Assembly: GCF_008329605.1 (NCBI RefSeq)
Contig: NZ_NPKO01000010.1
Span: 186,001-250,000 of the forward strand
DNA: 64,000 bases
Source: Mycolicibacterium sp. P9-64
GTDB taxonomy: Bacteria > Actinomycetota > Actinomycetes > Mycobacteriales > Mycobacteriaceae
Direction of reading: 5' to 3'
The translations under genes and the position numbers were made by a program. The notes below the pieces were generated by a model, which ran no database searches, was not told the origin of the DNA, and saw only the letters and a list, made by a program, of their open reading frames with translations. Positions 27,790-36,927 of this stretch are shown one piece after another. Every line of letters starts with the position of its first letter. The stretch's first letter is position 1.

Positions 27790-28934
27790 TTGCCCGCCGC
27801 GGCCTTTAGCTCGTCGTAGATGCTGATGATCGTGCCCTCTGCCGACGTCATCTGGCTGTAGACCAGTTTCTTCATGATGTCGTCACTGATGAAGACCAAG
27901 TCCGGCCGCTTGATGTCGGCCTTCTTGGCCGCCTCCTCAATGCCTTCGATGCCGGTGTTGTAGCCGATGTAGAGGAGCTCCTTGAGGGACACGACCGGGT
28001 CGAGCACGTAGTTGATGAACTCGTACGCGGCATCTTCGTGTGGCGCACCCTTGACGATGGCCCAGTTGTCCTGCCAGAGGTTTGCGCCTTCGGTAGGCCA
28101 GACCCACTTGTACCTGTCGGGTTCGGCGTTGGCGAGGATGCCGAGCCGGGCGTCACCATTCCAGCAGTGAATCAGGGTGCGGGCCGACGATGAGATGGAG
28201 GCGTTGGTGGAGGACTCGAAGGCCTGCACGTGCGGGGCGATCTTGTCGATGATGAAGGACCGATATGCCGCGATGTGGGTGGGATCGGTCGTGTTTTCGT
28301 CGATTCCGTTGGCGTAGAAGTAGGTGTAGGCGACCTCGCTCTGGTCTTCGAGGAGTGACATGCTTCCCGACGCCTCCTTCTGTGCGGCGTCGAGGAAGTC
28401 GGCCCACGATTTCAGGTCGCGCTTGATGACGGTGGTGTCGTAGACGTAACCCGTCGAGCCCCAGTCCTTGCAGACGCTGTACTTGTTGCCGGGGTCGAAC
28501 GGGGTATTCACCACCTTTGCGTTGAGGTTCTTCATGTTTGGCAGCTTGCCGTGATCGAGCTCGGTGAGCAGACCCGCGGTCGCCATCTGTTGGATGTTCG
28601 AGTGGGTGGGCACGCAGATGTCGTAGCCGGTCGTGCCCTTCGCCGCACTGAGTTTGGCGATCATCTCGGGGTTCGAGCCGTAGGAGTCGACGGTGATCTT
28701 GGGGCCCTTGGCCGAGGTGAAGTCCGTCAGCACGGCAGGGTCGTCGTACTCGCCCCAGGTGTAGATGTTCAGACCGCCCGACGACGAGCCGCCGCCACCG
28801 CCCGATCCACTGGAGCACGCGGCGAGGAACGCCGTAACCCCGAGTGCGGCAGTGCCACCGAGGAACGTCCGACGGTTGAGCGAGTTCTTCATTGCTTCGG
28901 GGACGAGAACACGAACGGGGCGTTGCTGATTCAT
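27786..28934 (-). CDS. potD: Polyamine-binding lipoprotein (PotD type), Tat signal
   Basis: Extracytoplasmic spermidine/putrescine receptor, 382 residues. The signal has twin arginines (NRRTFLGG, 21-22) and a lipobox ending LAAC (Cys40), so it is probably a Tat-exported lipoprotein. The mature part starts with a Ser/Gly-rich linker and GLNIYTWGEYDDPAVLTDF, typical for PotD/PotF. The ATG at 28934 has GGAAGG seven bases upstream; an internal ATG at 28892 lacks one. The tryptophans and acidic residues that cage the polyamine cannot be assigned without alignment. Confidence 0.9.
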   Translation of the reverse strand: MNQQRPVRVLVPEAMKNSLNRRTFLGGTAALGVTAFLAACSSGSGGGGGSSSGGLNIYTWGEYDDPAVLTDFTSAKGPKITVDSYGSNPEMIAKLSAAKGTTGYDICVPTHSNIQQMATAGLLTELDHGKLPNMKNLNAKVVNTPFDPGNKYSVCKDWGSTGYVYDTTVIKRDLKSWADFLDAAQKEASGSMSLLEDQSEVAYTYFYANGIDENTTDPTHIAAYRSFIIDKIAPHVQAFESSTNASISSSARTLIHCWNGDARLGILANAEPDRYKWVWPTEGANLWQDNWAIVKGAPHEDAAYEFINYVLDPVVSLKELLYIGYNTGIEGIEEAAKKADIKRPDLVFISDDIMKKLVYSQMTSAEGTIISIYDELKAAAGK

Positions 28935-28986
28935 GGCGTGCCTTCCAGGTCGGGTCGGTGGGAAGAGATGGCAGGGCGGCGAGCGG

Positions 28987-30141
28987 CTACGACGTGAAGA
29001 TGCGTACGGCGTCGGCCGACCACGAACACGTCACGGATGATCCGAGTTCGGTTGGCGGGCTGGCTGCGCGAGGCAGGCGGGCCAGGATCTGGTCGTCGCT
29101 CGGTGTGTGGACGACCAGCTGCAGGCTGTGGCCGAGCTCCGAGACCCCCAGCAGGGTGCCGGTGACGGAGTTGACCGTGCCGTCTGACGCGCCGCCAGGA
29201 GCCCCTGGCGATGCGCTGGTGACCGTCACCGACTCTGGCCTGATCGCCGCGCTGACCTCGGCGCCGCTGGACGCCGGGACGCCGCCCTTGGTCGGGCGTG
29301 AGGAGTACAGCGAGAGGCCTGCGGTCTGCACGCGGACCCCCGCGCTGTCGAAGGAGGAGATCGTGCCGGCGAACGAGTTCTGCCTGCCGATGAACCCTGC
29401 CACGAAGGACGACTCCGGCGAATCGTAAACGCTTGAGGCCGTGCCGATCTGCTCGATCCTCCCGTCCTTCATCACCGCAACCCGATCACTCATCGACAGG
29501 GCTTCCTCTTGGTCGTGCGTGACGAAGACGAAGGTCGTGCCGAGTTCACGCTGCAGCAGTTTCAGCTCGACCTGCATCTCTTCCCGCAGCTTGCGGTCCA
29601 GCGCGCTCATCGGCTCGTCCAGCAGCAGAACGGCTGGCCGATTCACCAAAGCCCTTGCCAGAGCGATGCGTTGCTGCTGGCCACCCGACAGCTGTGCCGG
29701 CTTGCGGCTGGCGAAAGCCGTCATTCTCACCATGTCGAGGGCACGGCTCACCCGGTCGGCGATCTGCGCCTTCGGCACGCCCGAGAGCCGCAGCCCGTAG
29801 GCGACGTTGTCGGCGACCTTCATGTGCGGGAACAGCGCATACGCCTGGAACACCGTGTTCACCGGGCGCTTGTGAGGCGGCAGGTTCTCGACGTTCTTGC
29901 CGGAGATCTGGATGGAACCGTCGTCGGGGAACTCGAATCCACCGATCAACCGAAGCGTCGTCGTCTTGCCGCACCCGCTGGGCCCCAGCAGGCTGAGAAA
30001 CTCACCGGCCTGCACGGTGAGGCTGATGTCGTCCACGGCAACCGCGTCGCCGTAGCGCTTGGTGAGTGAGCGTAGTTCGACGGAGCCGGACGCAGTGGTC
30101 ACTTGCACGGGGGCTTCGGCGGTCACATCCACGAGGCTCAT
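28987..30141 (-). CDS. potA: Polyamine ABC transporter ATPase (PotA type)
   Basis: ATPase of the importer, 384 residues: Walker A GPSGCGKTT, Q-loop FQAYALFPH, signature LSGGQQQRIALARAL, Walker B LLLDEPMSALD, H-loop VTHDQEEAL, and a C-terminal TOBE-type domain. ATG at 30141 overlaps the stop of the amidohydrolase (ATGA). Gene order on this strand is regulator, amidohydrolase, potA, potD, potB, potC, oxidase. Confidence 0.92.
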   Translation of the reverse strand: MSLVDVTAEAPVQVTTASGSVELRSLTKRYGDAVAVDDISLTVQAGEFLSLLGPSGCGKTTTLRLIGGFEFPDDGSIQISGKNVENLPPHKRPVNTVFQAYALFPHMKVADNVAYGLRLSGVPKAQIADRVSRALDMVRMTAFASRKPAQLSGGQQQRIALARALVNRPAVLLLDEPMSALDRKLREEMQVELKLLQRELGTTFVFVTHDQEEALSMSDRVAVMKDGRIEQIGTASSVYDSPESSFVAGFIGRQNSFAGTISSFDSAGVRVQTAGLSLYSSRPTKGGVPASSGAEVSAAIRPESVTVTSASPGAPGGASDGTVNSVTGTLLGVSELGHSLQLVVHTPSDDQILARLPRAASPPTELGSSVTCSWSADAVRIFTS

Positions 30142-31790
30142 GCCGAGACCAGACTCGAGGCCGCATCGTAGACGACTTCGCCGCCGATGATGGTGTAAGC
30201 GACGGTGGCTGAGCCGATCTCGGCCACCGGGGCGGCGAAGATGTCGCGGTCGAGGATCACGATGTCCCCGGCCTTGCCGACCTCGATGCTGCCCGACCGC
30301 TGCTCGTCGTGGTTGAGGTAGGCCGTGCCGAGGCTGTGTGCGATCAGCGCGTCCGCGAGGGAGAGCGCCTGCTCGCCGAGCAAGGGCGCAGCGGCCAGGC
30401 CGGTCGCTCCGACGTGGGCACGGTTGACGGTGGTGTGGATGATCTCCAGCGGATTCGCCGTGCTCACCGGCCAGTCGCTTCCGGAAGCCATTGGCGCGCC
30501 TGCTCTTTGGAGTGAACCGAACGGGTATTGCCATGCGGCCCGGCGGGTGCCGAGGAACGGGATGGTCAGGACGTCCATCTGATCCTCGTGCCTCGCCCAG
30601 AGCGGCTGCATGTTGGCGACCACCTTGAGCTCGGCGAACCGAGGAACGTCATCGGGGTGAACCACCTGGATGTGCGCCAGCGTGTGACGGAGATCGTTGT
30701 CTCCGTTGGTCTCTCGCGCAGCCTCGATGGCGTCGAGCGATTCCCGCACCGCCCGATCGCCCAGGGCGTGGAAGTGCAGCTGGAACCCGAGGGCATCGAG
30801 CTGAACCGCGATCTCCTTGAGGGTGGTCGGGTCGACGAAGCTCTTGCCCATGTTCTCGCCTGGGCAGCCGCACGAATCGAGATACGGTTCGAGCATTCCT
30901 GCCGTGAAGTTCTCGGCGACGCCATCCTGCATGATCTTGACCGTGGTGGCGGCGAACCCGGCGGCCAGTGCGCGCTCGCGCTTCTCGACGAGTTCGGGGA
31001 TCTGCTCGAGCCCGCGGTTGCGGTCCCACCACAGTGCGCCGACGACATGTGCCTTGAGCACGCCGGATTCGGTGCCACGCAGGTACGAGTCGAGCGGGTC
31101 GGGGGTGCCGTTGGTGGCGCCGACGATCGCGTCTTGCCAGCCGGTGACGCCCCATGCGAACAGCTGCTTCTGCGCGATCTTCAGCGCTTCGTCCATGTCG
31201 TCTTGGGTCGGCTCTGGCGCGTGCCGTGAGACGAGGCCCATGGCCCCTTCCTGCAGCGTCCCGATCGCGTGGCCGTCGGCGTCACGCTCGATGCGACCGT
31301 CGAACGGGTCGGGCGTCGTTTCGTCGATACCGCCGACCTCGAGGGCCTTCGTGTTGACCCAGGCGCCGTGACCATCGCGGTTGGGAAAGAACGCAGGCCG
31401 GTCGGGAACGACGGCGTCGAGCGCGGCAGCCGTGGGCAGCCCGCCTGGGAATGCGTCCATCGCCCAGCCACCGCCGATGACCCATTCCAACTCCGGGTTG
31501 GCCCCCGCGTACTCGGCGATCCGAGCGAGGTAGTCCTCGGCGTTGTCGTACGGAGACAGGTCGCAGGCGATCATGTCGAGACCGGCGTGGTACGGGTGGA
31601 TGTGGCTGTCCTGGAAGCCAGGAGACACGAGGCCACCTGCCGCGTCGATCTCGACGGCGTCGGTGGCGGTGAGCGCGTCGGCACCGATGGCGGTGATGAT
31701 GCCGTCCTCGATGAGAACGGGCTGTTCGACGATTCCGGCGGGTGTGAAGACGTGACCTCCGGTGATCAGGAGGCGGTCGCGAGTGGCCAT
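30138..31790 (-). CDS. Metal-dependent amidohydrolase, YtcJ family
   Basis: Zinc- or iron-dependent hydrolase of 550 residues. Seen: the metal motif SPGFQDSHIHPYHAGLDM in pieces (HxH), LHFHALGDRAVR, HTLAHIQVVHPDD and the late ASGSDWPVSTANPLE with its metal-binding Asp. YtcJ-type enzymes hydrolyse amide-like bonds; substrates are mostly unknown. Within a polyamine operon it may free an amine from an acylated or formylated form. I chose ATG 31790 because AAGGG lies nine bases before it; ATG 31799, overlapping the regulator stop, has none at usable distance. Confidence 0.83.
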   Translation of the reverse strand: MATRDRLLITGGHVFTPAGIVEQPVLIEDGIITAIGADALTATDAVEIDAAGGLVSPGFQDSHIHPYHAGLDMIACDLSPYDNAEDYLARIAEYAGANPELEWVIGGGWAMDAFPGGLPTAAALDAVVPDRPAFFPNRDGHGAWVNTKALEVGGIDETTPDPFDGRIERDADGHAIGTLQEGAMGLVSRHAPEPTQDDMDEALKIAQKQLFAWGVTGWQDAIVGATNGTPDPLDSYLRGTESGVLKAHVVGALWWDRNRGLEQIPELVEKRERALAAGFAATTVKIMQDGVAENFTAGMLEPYLDSCGCPGENMGKSFVDPTTLKEIAVQLDALGFQLHFHALGDRAVRESLDAIEAARETNGDNDLRHTLAHIQVVHPDDVPRFAELKVVANMQPLWARHEDQMDVLTIPFLGTRRAAWQYPFGSLQRAGAPMASGSDWPVSTANPLEIIHTTVNRAHVGATGLAAAPLLGEQALSLADALIAHSLGTAYLNHDEQRSGSIEVGKAGDIVILDRDIFAAPVAEIGSATVAYTIIGGEVVYDAASSLVSA

Positions 31791-31795
31791 GGGTG

Positions 31796-32446
31796 TCATC
31801 CCTTCGTCTGGTGTGCGGAGGCGTTCAGGGGGTCCGTGTCGATCGGCGGGGTGAAATGCGAAGTGATCCACATGACTTGGGCTTCCGTGGCACCGATGTT
31901 GACGGCCCGGTGGGGGACCGACGACAGGTACTCGACACTGTCCCGGGGTCCGAGGATCAGTGTTTCGGAGGCGATCGAGATCTCGACGTGGCCAGTCAGC
32001 ACGTAGAACAGTTCTTGCGCGTTGTCGTGGGCATACGCCTCCGGACCGGTCGACCCGCCGACGTCGAACGTGCCCTCATACACCTCGAGCTGCTGGATCG
32101 GCGGCCGCGAGAGCAGCAGTTTGTGCAGTCCGACGTCGGTGGAGAAGACGGGCCTCTCGTGCGCCCGCAACACTGGCCGCGCAACGGGGGCTTCGTCCGA
32201 GAGCAGGTCGGCCACCGAGAGACCGACTGCCGCCGAGATGCGCTTGAGCGCTCCCACGGAGACCCCGCACTTGCCGTTCTCCAGCTGGCTGATGAAACCT
32301 GCGCTCACCCCTGCCCGAGCTGCCACGTCCCGGGTGGACAGGCGCGCTCGTTCGCGGGCCTGTCGCAGTCGGGTGCCGAGCCTGATGCGAGCCGATGCAT
32401 CGGCATCGGTCACGGCGGTCGTGGATTCAGAAAACACATGCCTCAT
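31796..32446 (-). CDS. XRE-family regulator with C-terminal cupin domain (PuuR-like)
   Basis: Repressor of 216 residues: an XRE helix-turn-helix (LRQARERARLSTRDVAARAGVSAGFISQLENG in pieces, about 28-60) followed by a single cupin barrel (YAHDNAQELFYVLTGHVEI, ...SVPHRAVNIG). This is the architecture of PuuR, the putrescine-sensing repressor of E. coli. It heads the polyamine operon and probably autoregulates it. ATG at 32446; no clear ribosome-binding site precedes it. Confidence 0.9.
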   Translation of the reverse strand: MRHVFSESTTAVTDADASARIRLGTRLRQARERARLSTRDVAARAGVSAGFISQLENGKCGVSVGALKRISAAVGLSVADLLSDEAPVARPVLRAHERPVFSTDVGLHKLLLSRPPIQQLEVYEGTFDVGGSTGPEAYAHDNAQELFYVLTGHVEISIASETLILGPRDSVEYLSSVPHRAVNIGATEAQVMWITSHFTPPIDTDPLNASAHQTKG

Positions 32447-32449
32447 TTT

Positions 32450-32466
32450 GCTAAGACCTACTTAAC
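32450..32466. promoter_or_regulatory. Imperfect inverted repeat upstream of the polyamine operon
   Basis: GCTAAG (32450-32455) and CTTAAC (32461-32466) are separated by five bases and match in five of six positions. The repeat starts four bases upstream of the XRE-cupin gene, in an AT-rich stretch. It is a possible operator; the match is short. Confidence 0.35.
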
Positions 32467-32798
32467 GGATCGCTTACTGTCGCACGGTATGACCTGAATC
32501 ACTGCGGCGCAAGGGGAGGGTCCCAAACCGGCGAACTCTTAACACGGACGAAATGCAGACCTCGATCAGCAATGGTCGGAGGCCATTTTGGCGTGTTTCG
32601 GTGATCGCACCGTCCGACGGGAACGGAGAATGACGGAGTGTCCGCAGCCGAGCTCGCCCTGCTGACTTCGGCCATCGACAAAATGCCGGCGACACCGACT
32701 TCTTCATCCCGAGCGTCGACGCCGACTGTCGAAACGCCAGCCGCTCGAGCACCTCTGAGTCGTGAAACGATGCCGCGACTACCGGCGATAACACCTGC
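32467..32798. other. Intergenic stretch with nothing recognised
   Basis: About 330 bases between the divergent polyamine operon and the small secreted-protein gene. Open frames exist on both strands but none shows a known motif, a ribosome-binding site or a partner. No hairpin with a T-run and no tRNA was seen. Confidence 0.5.
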
Positions 32799-33236
32799 AT
32801 GACCCCATGGCGTGTGGCCGGATCGCTCGCTGTCGCGTTGGCCGCACCATGGATGTGGGTGGCCACGGCCCGGGCCGAGGCCTCCGCGTACCTCGATCCC
32901 GTTCCGGTGGTGGCGTCCCCGACATGCGGCGGCACCGTCAGCGCCGAGGCCCAGGTGACACCGGTGCAAGTCGATCGGCGGGTGGAAGATGGTGTCCGCG
33001 TCGCGATTCACTACGACGCCGGAGTCTATGACGGCTCCTGCTCGCTGACCGTCACCGCCGATTGGAAGAATCTCGACACCGGCGCCTCCGGCAGCGGTGA
33101 CATCACCGCGGTGTCGACGATCGACGCGCACTACGGCTTCATCGGTTACGCCAACACCACGTTCACAACTGGTGGCGGCACCGTGCTCGTCACGGTCAGC
33201 TCGCATCCCGGCGCCGAAATGCGCATCACGACGTAA
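32799..33236 (+). CDS. Small secreted protein of unknown function
   Basis: Protein of 145 residues with a signal peptide (RVAGSLAVALAAPWMWVATARA, cleavage near residue 26). The mature part is Thr/Val/Gly-rich with two cysteines (SPTCGG, GSCSLT) and looks like a small beta-sandwich. I recognise no domain. ATG at 32799. Alone between two divergent neighbours. Confidence 0.65.
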   Translation: MTPWRVAGSLAVALAAPWMWVATARAEASAYLDPVPVVASPTCGGTVSAEAQVTPVQVDRRVEDGVRVAIHYDAGVYDGSCSLTVTADWKNLDTGASGSGDITAVSTIDAHYGFIGYANTTFTTGGGTVLVTVSSHPGAEMRITT

Positions 33237-33325
33237 CGGCCCGCCTCTGACCGGTGGCGGGTCGACTCAAGGCGTCCACGACATCAACGAGACCGACACC
33301 ACGCCCTGAGAAGGCGCGCCAGGCG

Positions 33326-34012
33326 TCACGGGTTTCGGCTTCGCTGCACGCGAAGTTCGATCGAGTCGAGCATCAGATCCAGCGCGAGTTCGAAGTTCGC
33401 CGGGTCGTCGAGGGCAGGCAGATGGGCCGCCAGCGCGGCGATCGTCGGGTAACGCTCGGCGGTCACCCGGGGGTAGTCGACCCGCCACGCGAGCAGGTCG
33501 CGCTCGCGGGTCTGCGGATCGAGCGCGGCAAGCGCTGCCTCCAAACTGGCATACGCAAGCACGAAGTCATCGAAGACCCGGTAGTAGCGCGCCACCTCGG
33601 CGTCCGGCAGGCCCGTGCTCCGCAGCGCTGACAGGATGATTTCGACGGTACGGAATTCGTGCTCGCTTCGAGCGGTCCGCGTCGCCAGCCGCTGACCGAT
33701 CTGGGGGTGGCGCAAGTAGACCTCTCGTGTCCGTAACGCATGCTCCCGCAGTGTCTCTCGCCAATGTTCTGCAGGGGTGAAGTCCCGCAACGCCTCCTCT
33801 TGCAATGTGTCGACGAGTGTCAGGAGCAGCTCGTCCTTGTCCTGGAAGTACCGGTAGACCGCGGTCTTGTGAGCGCCGAGTTCCTTGCCGAGATTGCTGA
33901 ACGTCAAGGAATCCAGCCCGTCGCGCTCGGCAATGCGCATCGCCGCCTGCACGACCTCGTCGCGACTCAGGCTGTTGCGGGTCCGTCGCCGGCGTTCGGT
34001 CGGATCGGCCAT
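33326..34012 (-). CDS. TetR-family regulator
   Basis: Repressor of 228 residues. The helix-turn-helix is RDEVVQAAMRIAERDGLDSLTFSNLGKELGAHKTAVYRYF in pieces (about 17-52), and the C-terminal part has the TetR_C-type length. Divergent from the amidase and agmatine-deiminase genes. A perfect ten-base inverted repeat lies between them. ATG at 34012; no ribosome-binding site is obvious. Confidence 0.9.
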   Translation of the reverse strand: MADPTERRRRTRNSLSRDEVVQAAMRIAERDGLDSLTFSNLGKELGAHKTAVYRYFQDKDELLLTLVDTLQEEALRDFTPAEHWRETLREHALRTREVYLRHPQIGQRLATRTARSEHEFRTVEIILSALRSTGLPDAEVARYYRVFDDFVLAYASLEAALAALDPQTRERDLLAWRVDYPRVTAERYPTIAALAAHLPALDDPANFELALDLMLDSIELRVQRSRNP

Positions 34013-34050
34013 GTCCGTGATTGTTGCGCATCCGGACCCGAGTTCCAATT

Positions 34051-34073
34051 CATAGTCAACGGTGTTGACTATG
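34051..34073. promoter_or_regulatory. Perfect inverted repeat, probable TetR operator
   Basis: CATAGTCAAC and GTTGACTATG are exact reverse complements with a three-base spacer. The site lies 38 bases upstream of the TetR gene and 62 bases upstream of the amidase gene, and on the minus strand it covers a TATGAAT -10-like sequence. A dual operator for both genes is the simplest reading. Confidence 0.8.
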
Positions 34074-34135
34074 GTTCGTGATGTGGTGCACACTCTGGAG
34101 CTCATGAACACGAGCAACGTCCGGGGGCTGATTCG

Positions 34136-35842
34136 ATGACTCACTTCGACGTCGTCGAGACCGAGATCGCGCAACTGCGAAATGCCTTGGAAGCGGGCCG
34201 GGTGACGAGCGTCGGTCTGGTCGAGGCGTACCTGGCCCGTATCGAGGCGTTCGACCGCCACGGACCGCGCTTGAACTCGGTGGTGGTGTTGAACCACGGC
34301 GCGCGCGACGAGGCTCGGGCCTCCGATGTACGCCGGGCCCGCGGTGAGGTGCTCGGCCCGCTTGACGGGATTCCCTACACCGCCAAGGACAGCTACCTGT
34401 CAACCGGTTTGACCGCGGCCGCGGGCTCGCACGCGTTCGAACACCTCGTTGCGCAGCGCGACGCGTTCACCATCGACCGGCTGCGGGCTGCCGGCGCGAT
34501 CCTGATCGGGCTGACGAACATGCCTCCGATGGCCAACGGCGGCATGCAGCGCGGTGTGTACGGGCGAGCCGAAAGCCCCTACAACGGTGACTATCTGACG
34601 TCGGCGTTCGGGTCGGGCTCTTCGAACGGTTCTGGCACGGCGACGGCTGCGAGCTTCGCCGCGTTCGGGCTGGGTGAGGAAACCTGGTCGAGCGGGCGTG
34701 CGCCCGCGGCCAACAACGCGTTGTGTGCGTACACCCCGTCGCGGGGGGTGATCTCGGTACGCGGCAACTGGCCGCTGGTCCCCACCATGGACGTCGTCGT
34801 CCCGCACACCCGCACGATGGCCGACATGTTCGAGGTGCTCGACGTCATCGTCGCCGATGATCCCGAGACTCGCGGCGACTTCTGGCGGGCGCAGCCATGG
34901 GTGGCCATCCCCAAGGCATCCGCGGTGCGGCCGCCGTCGTACACCGAACTGGCCCCGGATGGAAACACGTTGGCGGGACGCCGATTCGGTGTGCCACGGA
35001 TGTACGTGAACGCCGACCCCGAGGCGGGCACTGGCGAGCACCCCGGCATCGGCGGTGCGACGGGGCAGCGCGTCGAGACCCGCGACTCGGTCCTCGAGCT
35101 GTTCCGCTCGGCGACCGCCGACCTCGAGGCGGCGGGCGCCGAGGTGGTGTTGGTGGACTTCCCCGCGGTCACCAACTACGAGGGCGACCGCCCCGGCGCA
35201 CCGACGATTCGCACGCGTGGTCTGGTCAGCCTGGAGTTCCTCGACCGCGAGATCCTGGACCTGGCGGCCTGGTCGTGGGACGACTTCCTGCGGGCCAACG
35301 ACGATCCCGCGCTGAACCGGCTCGCCGCGGTGGACGGCTCGCTGATCTGGGTCCACCCCGCCGGTGCGCTGCCCGACCGCGCCGAGGGATTCGGCGACGA
35401 CATCACCGCCTATCCCGAGTTCATTCGAGAGCACCCCATCGAGACGGTCACCGATATCCCGCACCTGGAAGACGGTCTGCGTGGGCTCGAGGAGACGCGT
35501 CGGATAGACCTCGAGGACTGGATGGACGCGTTGCGTCTGGACGCCGTGATCTTCCCGACGCTCGCAGACGTAGGTCCCGCCGACATGGACGTCGACGAAG
35601 CCTCCGCCGATCTCGGTTGGCGCAATGGGGTTTGGGTCGCCAACGGCAACCTGGTGCCCAGACACCTCGGCATCCCGACGGTCAGCGTGCCGATGGGCAC
35701 CATGGCCGATATCGGGATGCCTGCCGGAATCACCTTTGCAGGGCGCGCTTACGACGACACCGCCCTACTGACACTCGCCGCGGCGTTCGAAGCCACCGGC
35801 ATCCGACGGACCACACCACCACGAACACCGAGGATCCCGTGA
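34136..35842 (+). CDS. Amidase signature family hydrolase
   Basis: Hydrolase of carboxylic or carbamoyl amides, 568 residues. The Ser-cisSer-Lys triad can be placed: Lys84 in IPYTAKDSYL, the serines of GSGSSNGSG (159-167) and the nucleophile Ser186 in GEETWSSGRAP, which aligns one-to-one with the canonical GTDTGGSIRIP. The segment is more diverged than in ordinary amidases. Its stop overlaps the start of agmatine deiminase (GTGA), so it is likely to act on that enzyme's substrate or product, for example N-carbamoylputrescine. That role normally belongs to a nitrilase-fold enzyme (AguB), which is absent here. Confidence 0.85.
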   Translation: MTHFDVVETEIAQLRNALEAGRVTSVGLVEAYLARIEAFDRHGPRLNSVVVLNHGARDEARASDVRRARGEVLGPLDGIPYTAKDSYLSTGLTAAAGSHAFEHLVAQRDAFTIDRLRAAGAILIGLTNMPPMANGGMQRGVYGRAESPYNGDYLTSAFGSGSSNGSGTATAASFAAFGLGEETWSSGRAPAANNALCAYTPSRGVISVRGNWPLVPTMDVVVPHTRTMADMFEVLDVIVADDPETRGDFWRAQPWVAIPKASAVRPPSYTELAPDGNTLAGRRFGVPRMYVNADPEAGTGEHPGIGGATGQRVETRDSVLELFRSATADLEAAGAEVVLVDFPAVTNYEGDRPGAPTIRTRGLVSLEFLDREILDLAAWSWDDFLRANDDPALNRLAAVDGSLIWVHPAGALPDRAEGFGDDITAYPEFIREHPIETVTDIPHLEDGLRGLEETRRIDLEDWMDALRLDAVIFPTLADVGPADMDVDEASADLGWRNGVWVANGNLVPRHLGIPTVSVPMGTMADIGMPAGITFAGRAYDDTALLTLAAAFEATGIRRTTPPRTPRIP

Positions 35843-36888
35843 CCGATTACCGAATGCCCGCAGAGTCCGCACCGCAGGAACGCGTCTGGATGGCGTTTCC
35901 ATGCGAGGGCTATTCGCTCGGCGACAGTGACGCCGAGCGGCACGAGGCCCGTTCGGCGTGGGCCGCCGTCGCGCACGCGATCGCCGAGTTCGAACCCGTG
36001 ACCATGGTCGTCGACCCAACCGAACGTGAAGTGGCGCAGCGGTATCTGAGCGCCGACATCGACACCGTCGAGGCGCCCCTCAACGACGCCTGGATGCGCG
36101 ACATGGGGCCGACGTTCGTGCACGCCGGTGACGGCTCCGTGGCGGCCGTCGACTGGGTGTTCAACGGCTGGGGCGCCCAGGACTGGGCGCAATGGGACCG
36201 GGACTCGAAGATCGGCGCCTTCGTTGCCGGGGCAGCAGGTACCCCGGTCGCGGCGTCGCCGATGGTGAACGAAGGCGGCGGCATCCAGGTCGACGGCGAA
36301 GGCACCGTGCTGGTCACCGAGACGGTGCAACTGGATCCCGGTCGCAACCCCGGCCTGACCCGTGCCGACGTCGAGGCCGAACTGGCCCGCGCCATCGGTG
36401 CCGAACACGTGGTGTGGCTGCCCCGCGGACTCAGCCGGGACTACAGCCGATTCGGTACCCGCGGACACGTCGACATCGTCGCCGCCATCACCTCACCCGG
36501 CAGGCTGCTGCTTCACACGCAGGGCGACGGAGCGCATCCGGATCATCTGGTGTGCAAGGAAATTCGGGCGGTGCTGGAGAGCACTCACGACTCCGCAGGG
36601 CGCGAATGGGAGATCGTCGAGATGCCTGCCCCCGAAGTCTTGACTGATGACGACGGTTTCGTGGACTACAGCTACATCAACCATCTGGTCGTCAACGGAG
36701 GCGTGATCGCCTGTGGGTTCGACGATCCGCACGACGCCGAGGCAGCCGCGATCCTCGCCGAGCAGTACCCCGGTCGGAGCGTGGTGACCGTGGACGCCCG
36801 GCCCCTGTTCGAACGCGGTGGCGGGGTGCACTGCATCACGCAGAACCAGCCGGCGATCAAATCGCCGTCTGCGTTGCCGCGAGTCTGA
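35839..36888 (+). CDS. aguA: Agmatine deiminase
   Basis: Enzyme that converts agmatine to N-carbamoylputrescine and ammonia, 349 residues, the usual length for the peptidylarginine-deiminase fold. Seen: MPAESAPQERVWMAFP at the N-terminus, the NDAWMRDMGPTFV substrate loop, the catalytic His in TRGHVDIVA, and the catalytic Cys in GGGVHCITQNQPA near the C-terminus. GTG start overlapping the amidase stop. With the polyamine operon nearby, it fits a route from agmatine to putrescine. The start MPAES... lies five residues after the GTG. Confidence 0.92.
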   Translation: MTDYRMPAESAPQERVWMAFPCEGYSLGDSDAERHEARSAWAAVAHAIAEFEPVTMVVDPTEREVAQRYLSADIDTVEAPLNDAWMRDMGPTFVHAGDGSVAAVDWVFNGWGAQDWAQWDRDSKIGAFVAGAAGTPVAASPMVNEGGGIQVDGEGTVLVTETVQLDPGRNPGLTRADVEAELARAIGAEHVVWLPRGLSRDYSRFGTRGHVDIVAAITSPGRLLLHTQGDGAHPDHLVCKEIRAVLESTHDSAGREWEIVEMPAPEVLTDDDGFVDYSYINHLVVNGGVIACGFDDPHDAEAAAILAEQYPGRSVVTVDARPLFERGGGVHCITQNQPAIKSPSALPRV

Positions 36889-36927
36889 GTGCTCGCGATC
36901 ATCTGACAGCGGCTACTTCGTGCTGCG

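Noticed and set aside
36889..36927. Terminator between agmatine deiminase and the lyase
   Set aside because: No stem of useful length is present in the 39 bases between the convergent genes.
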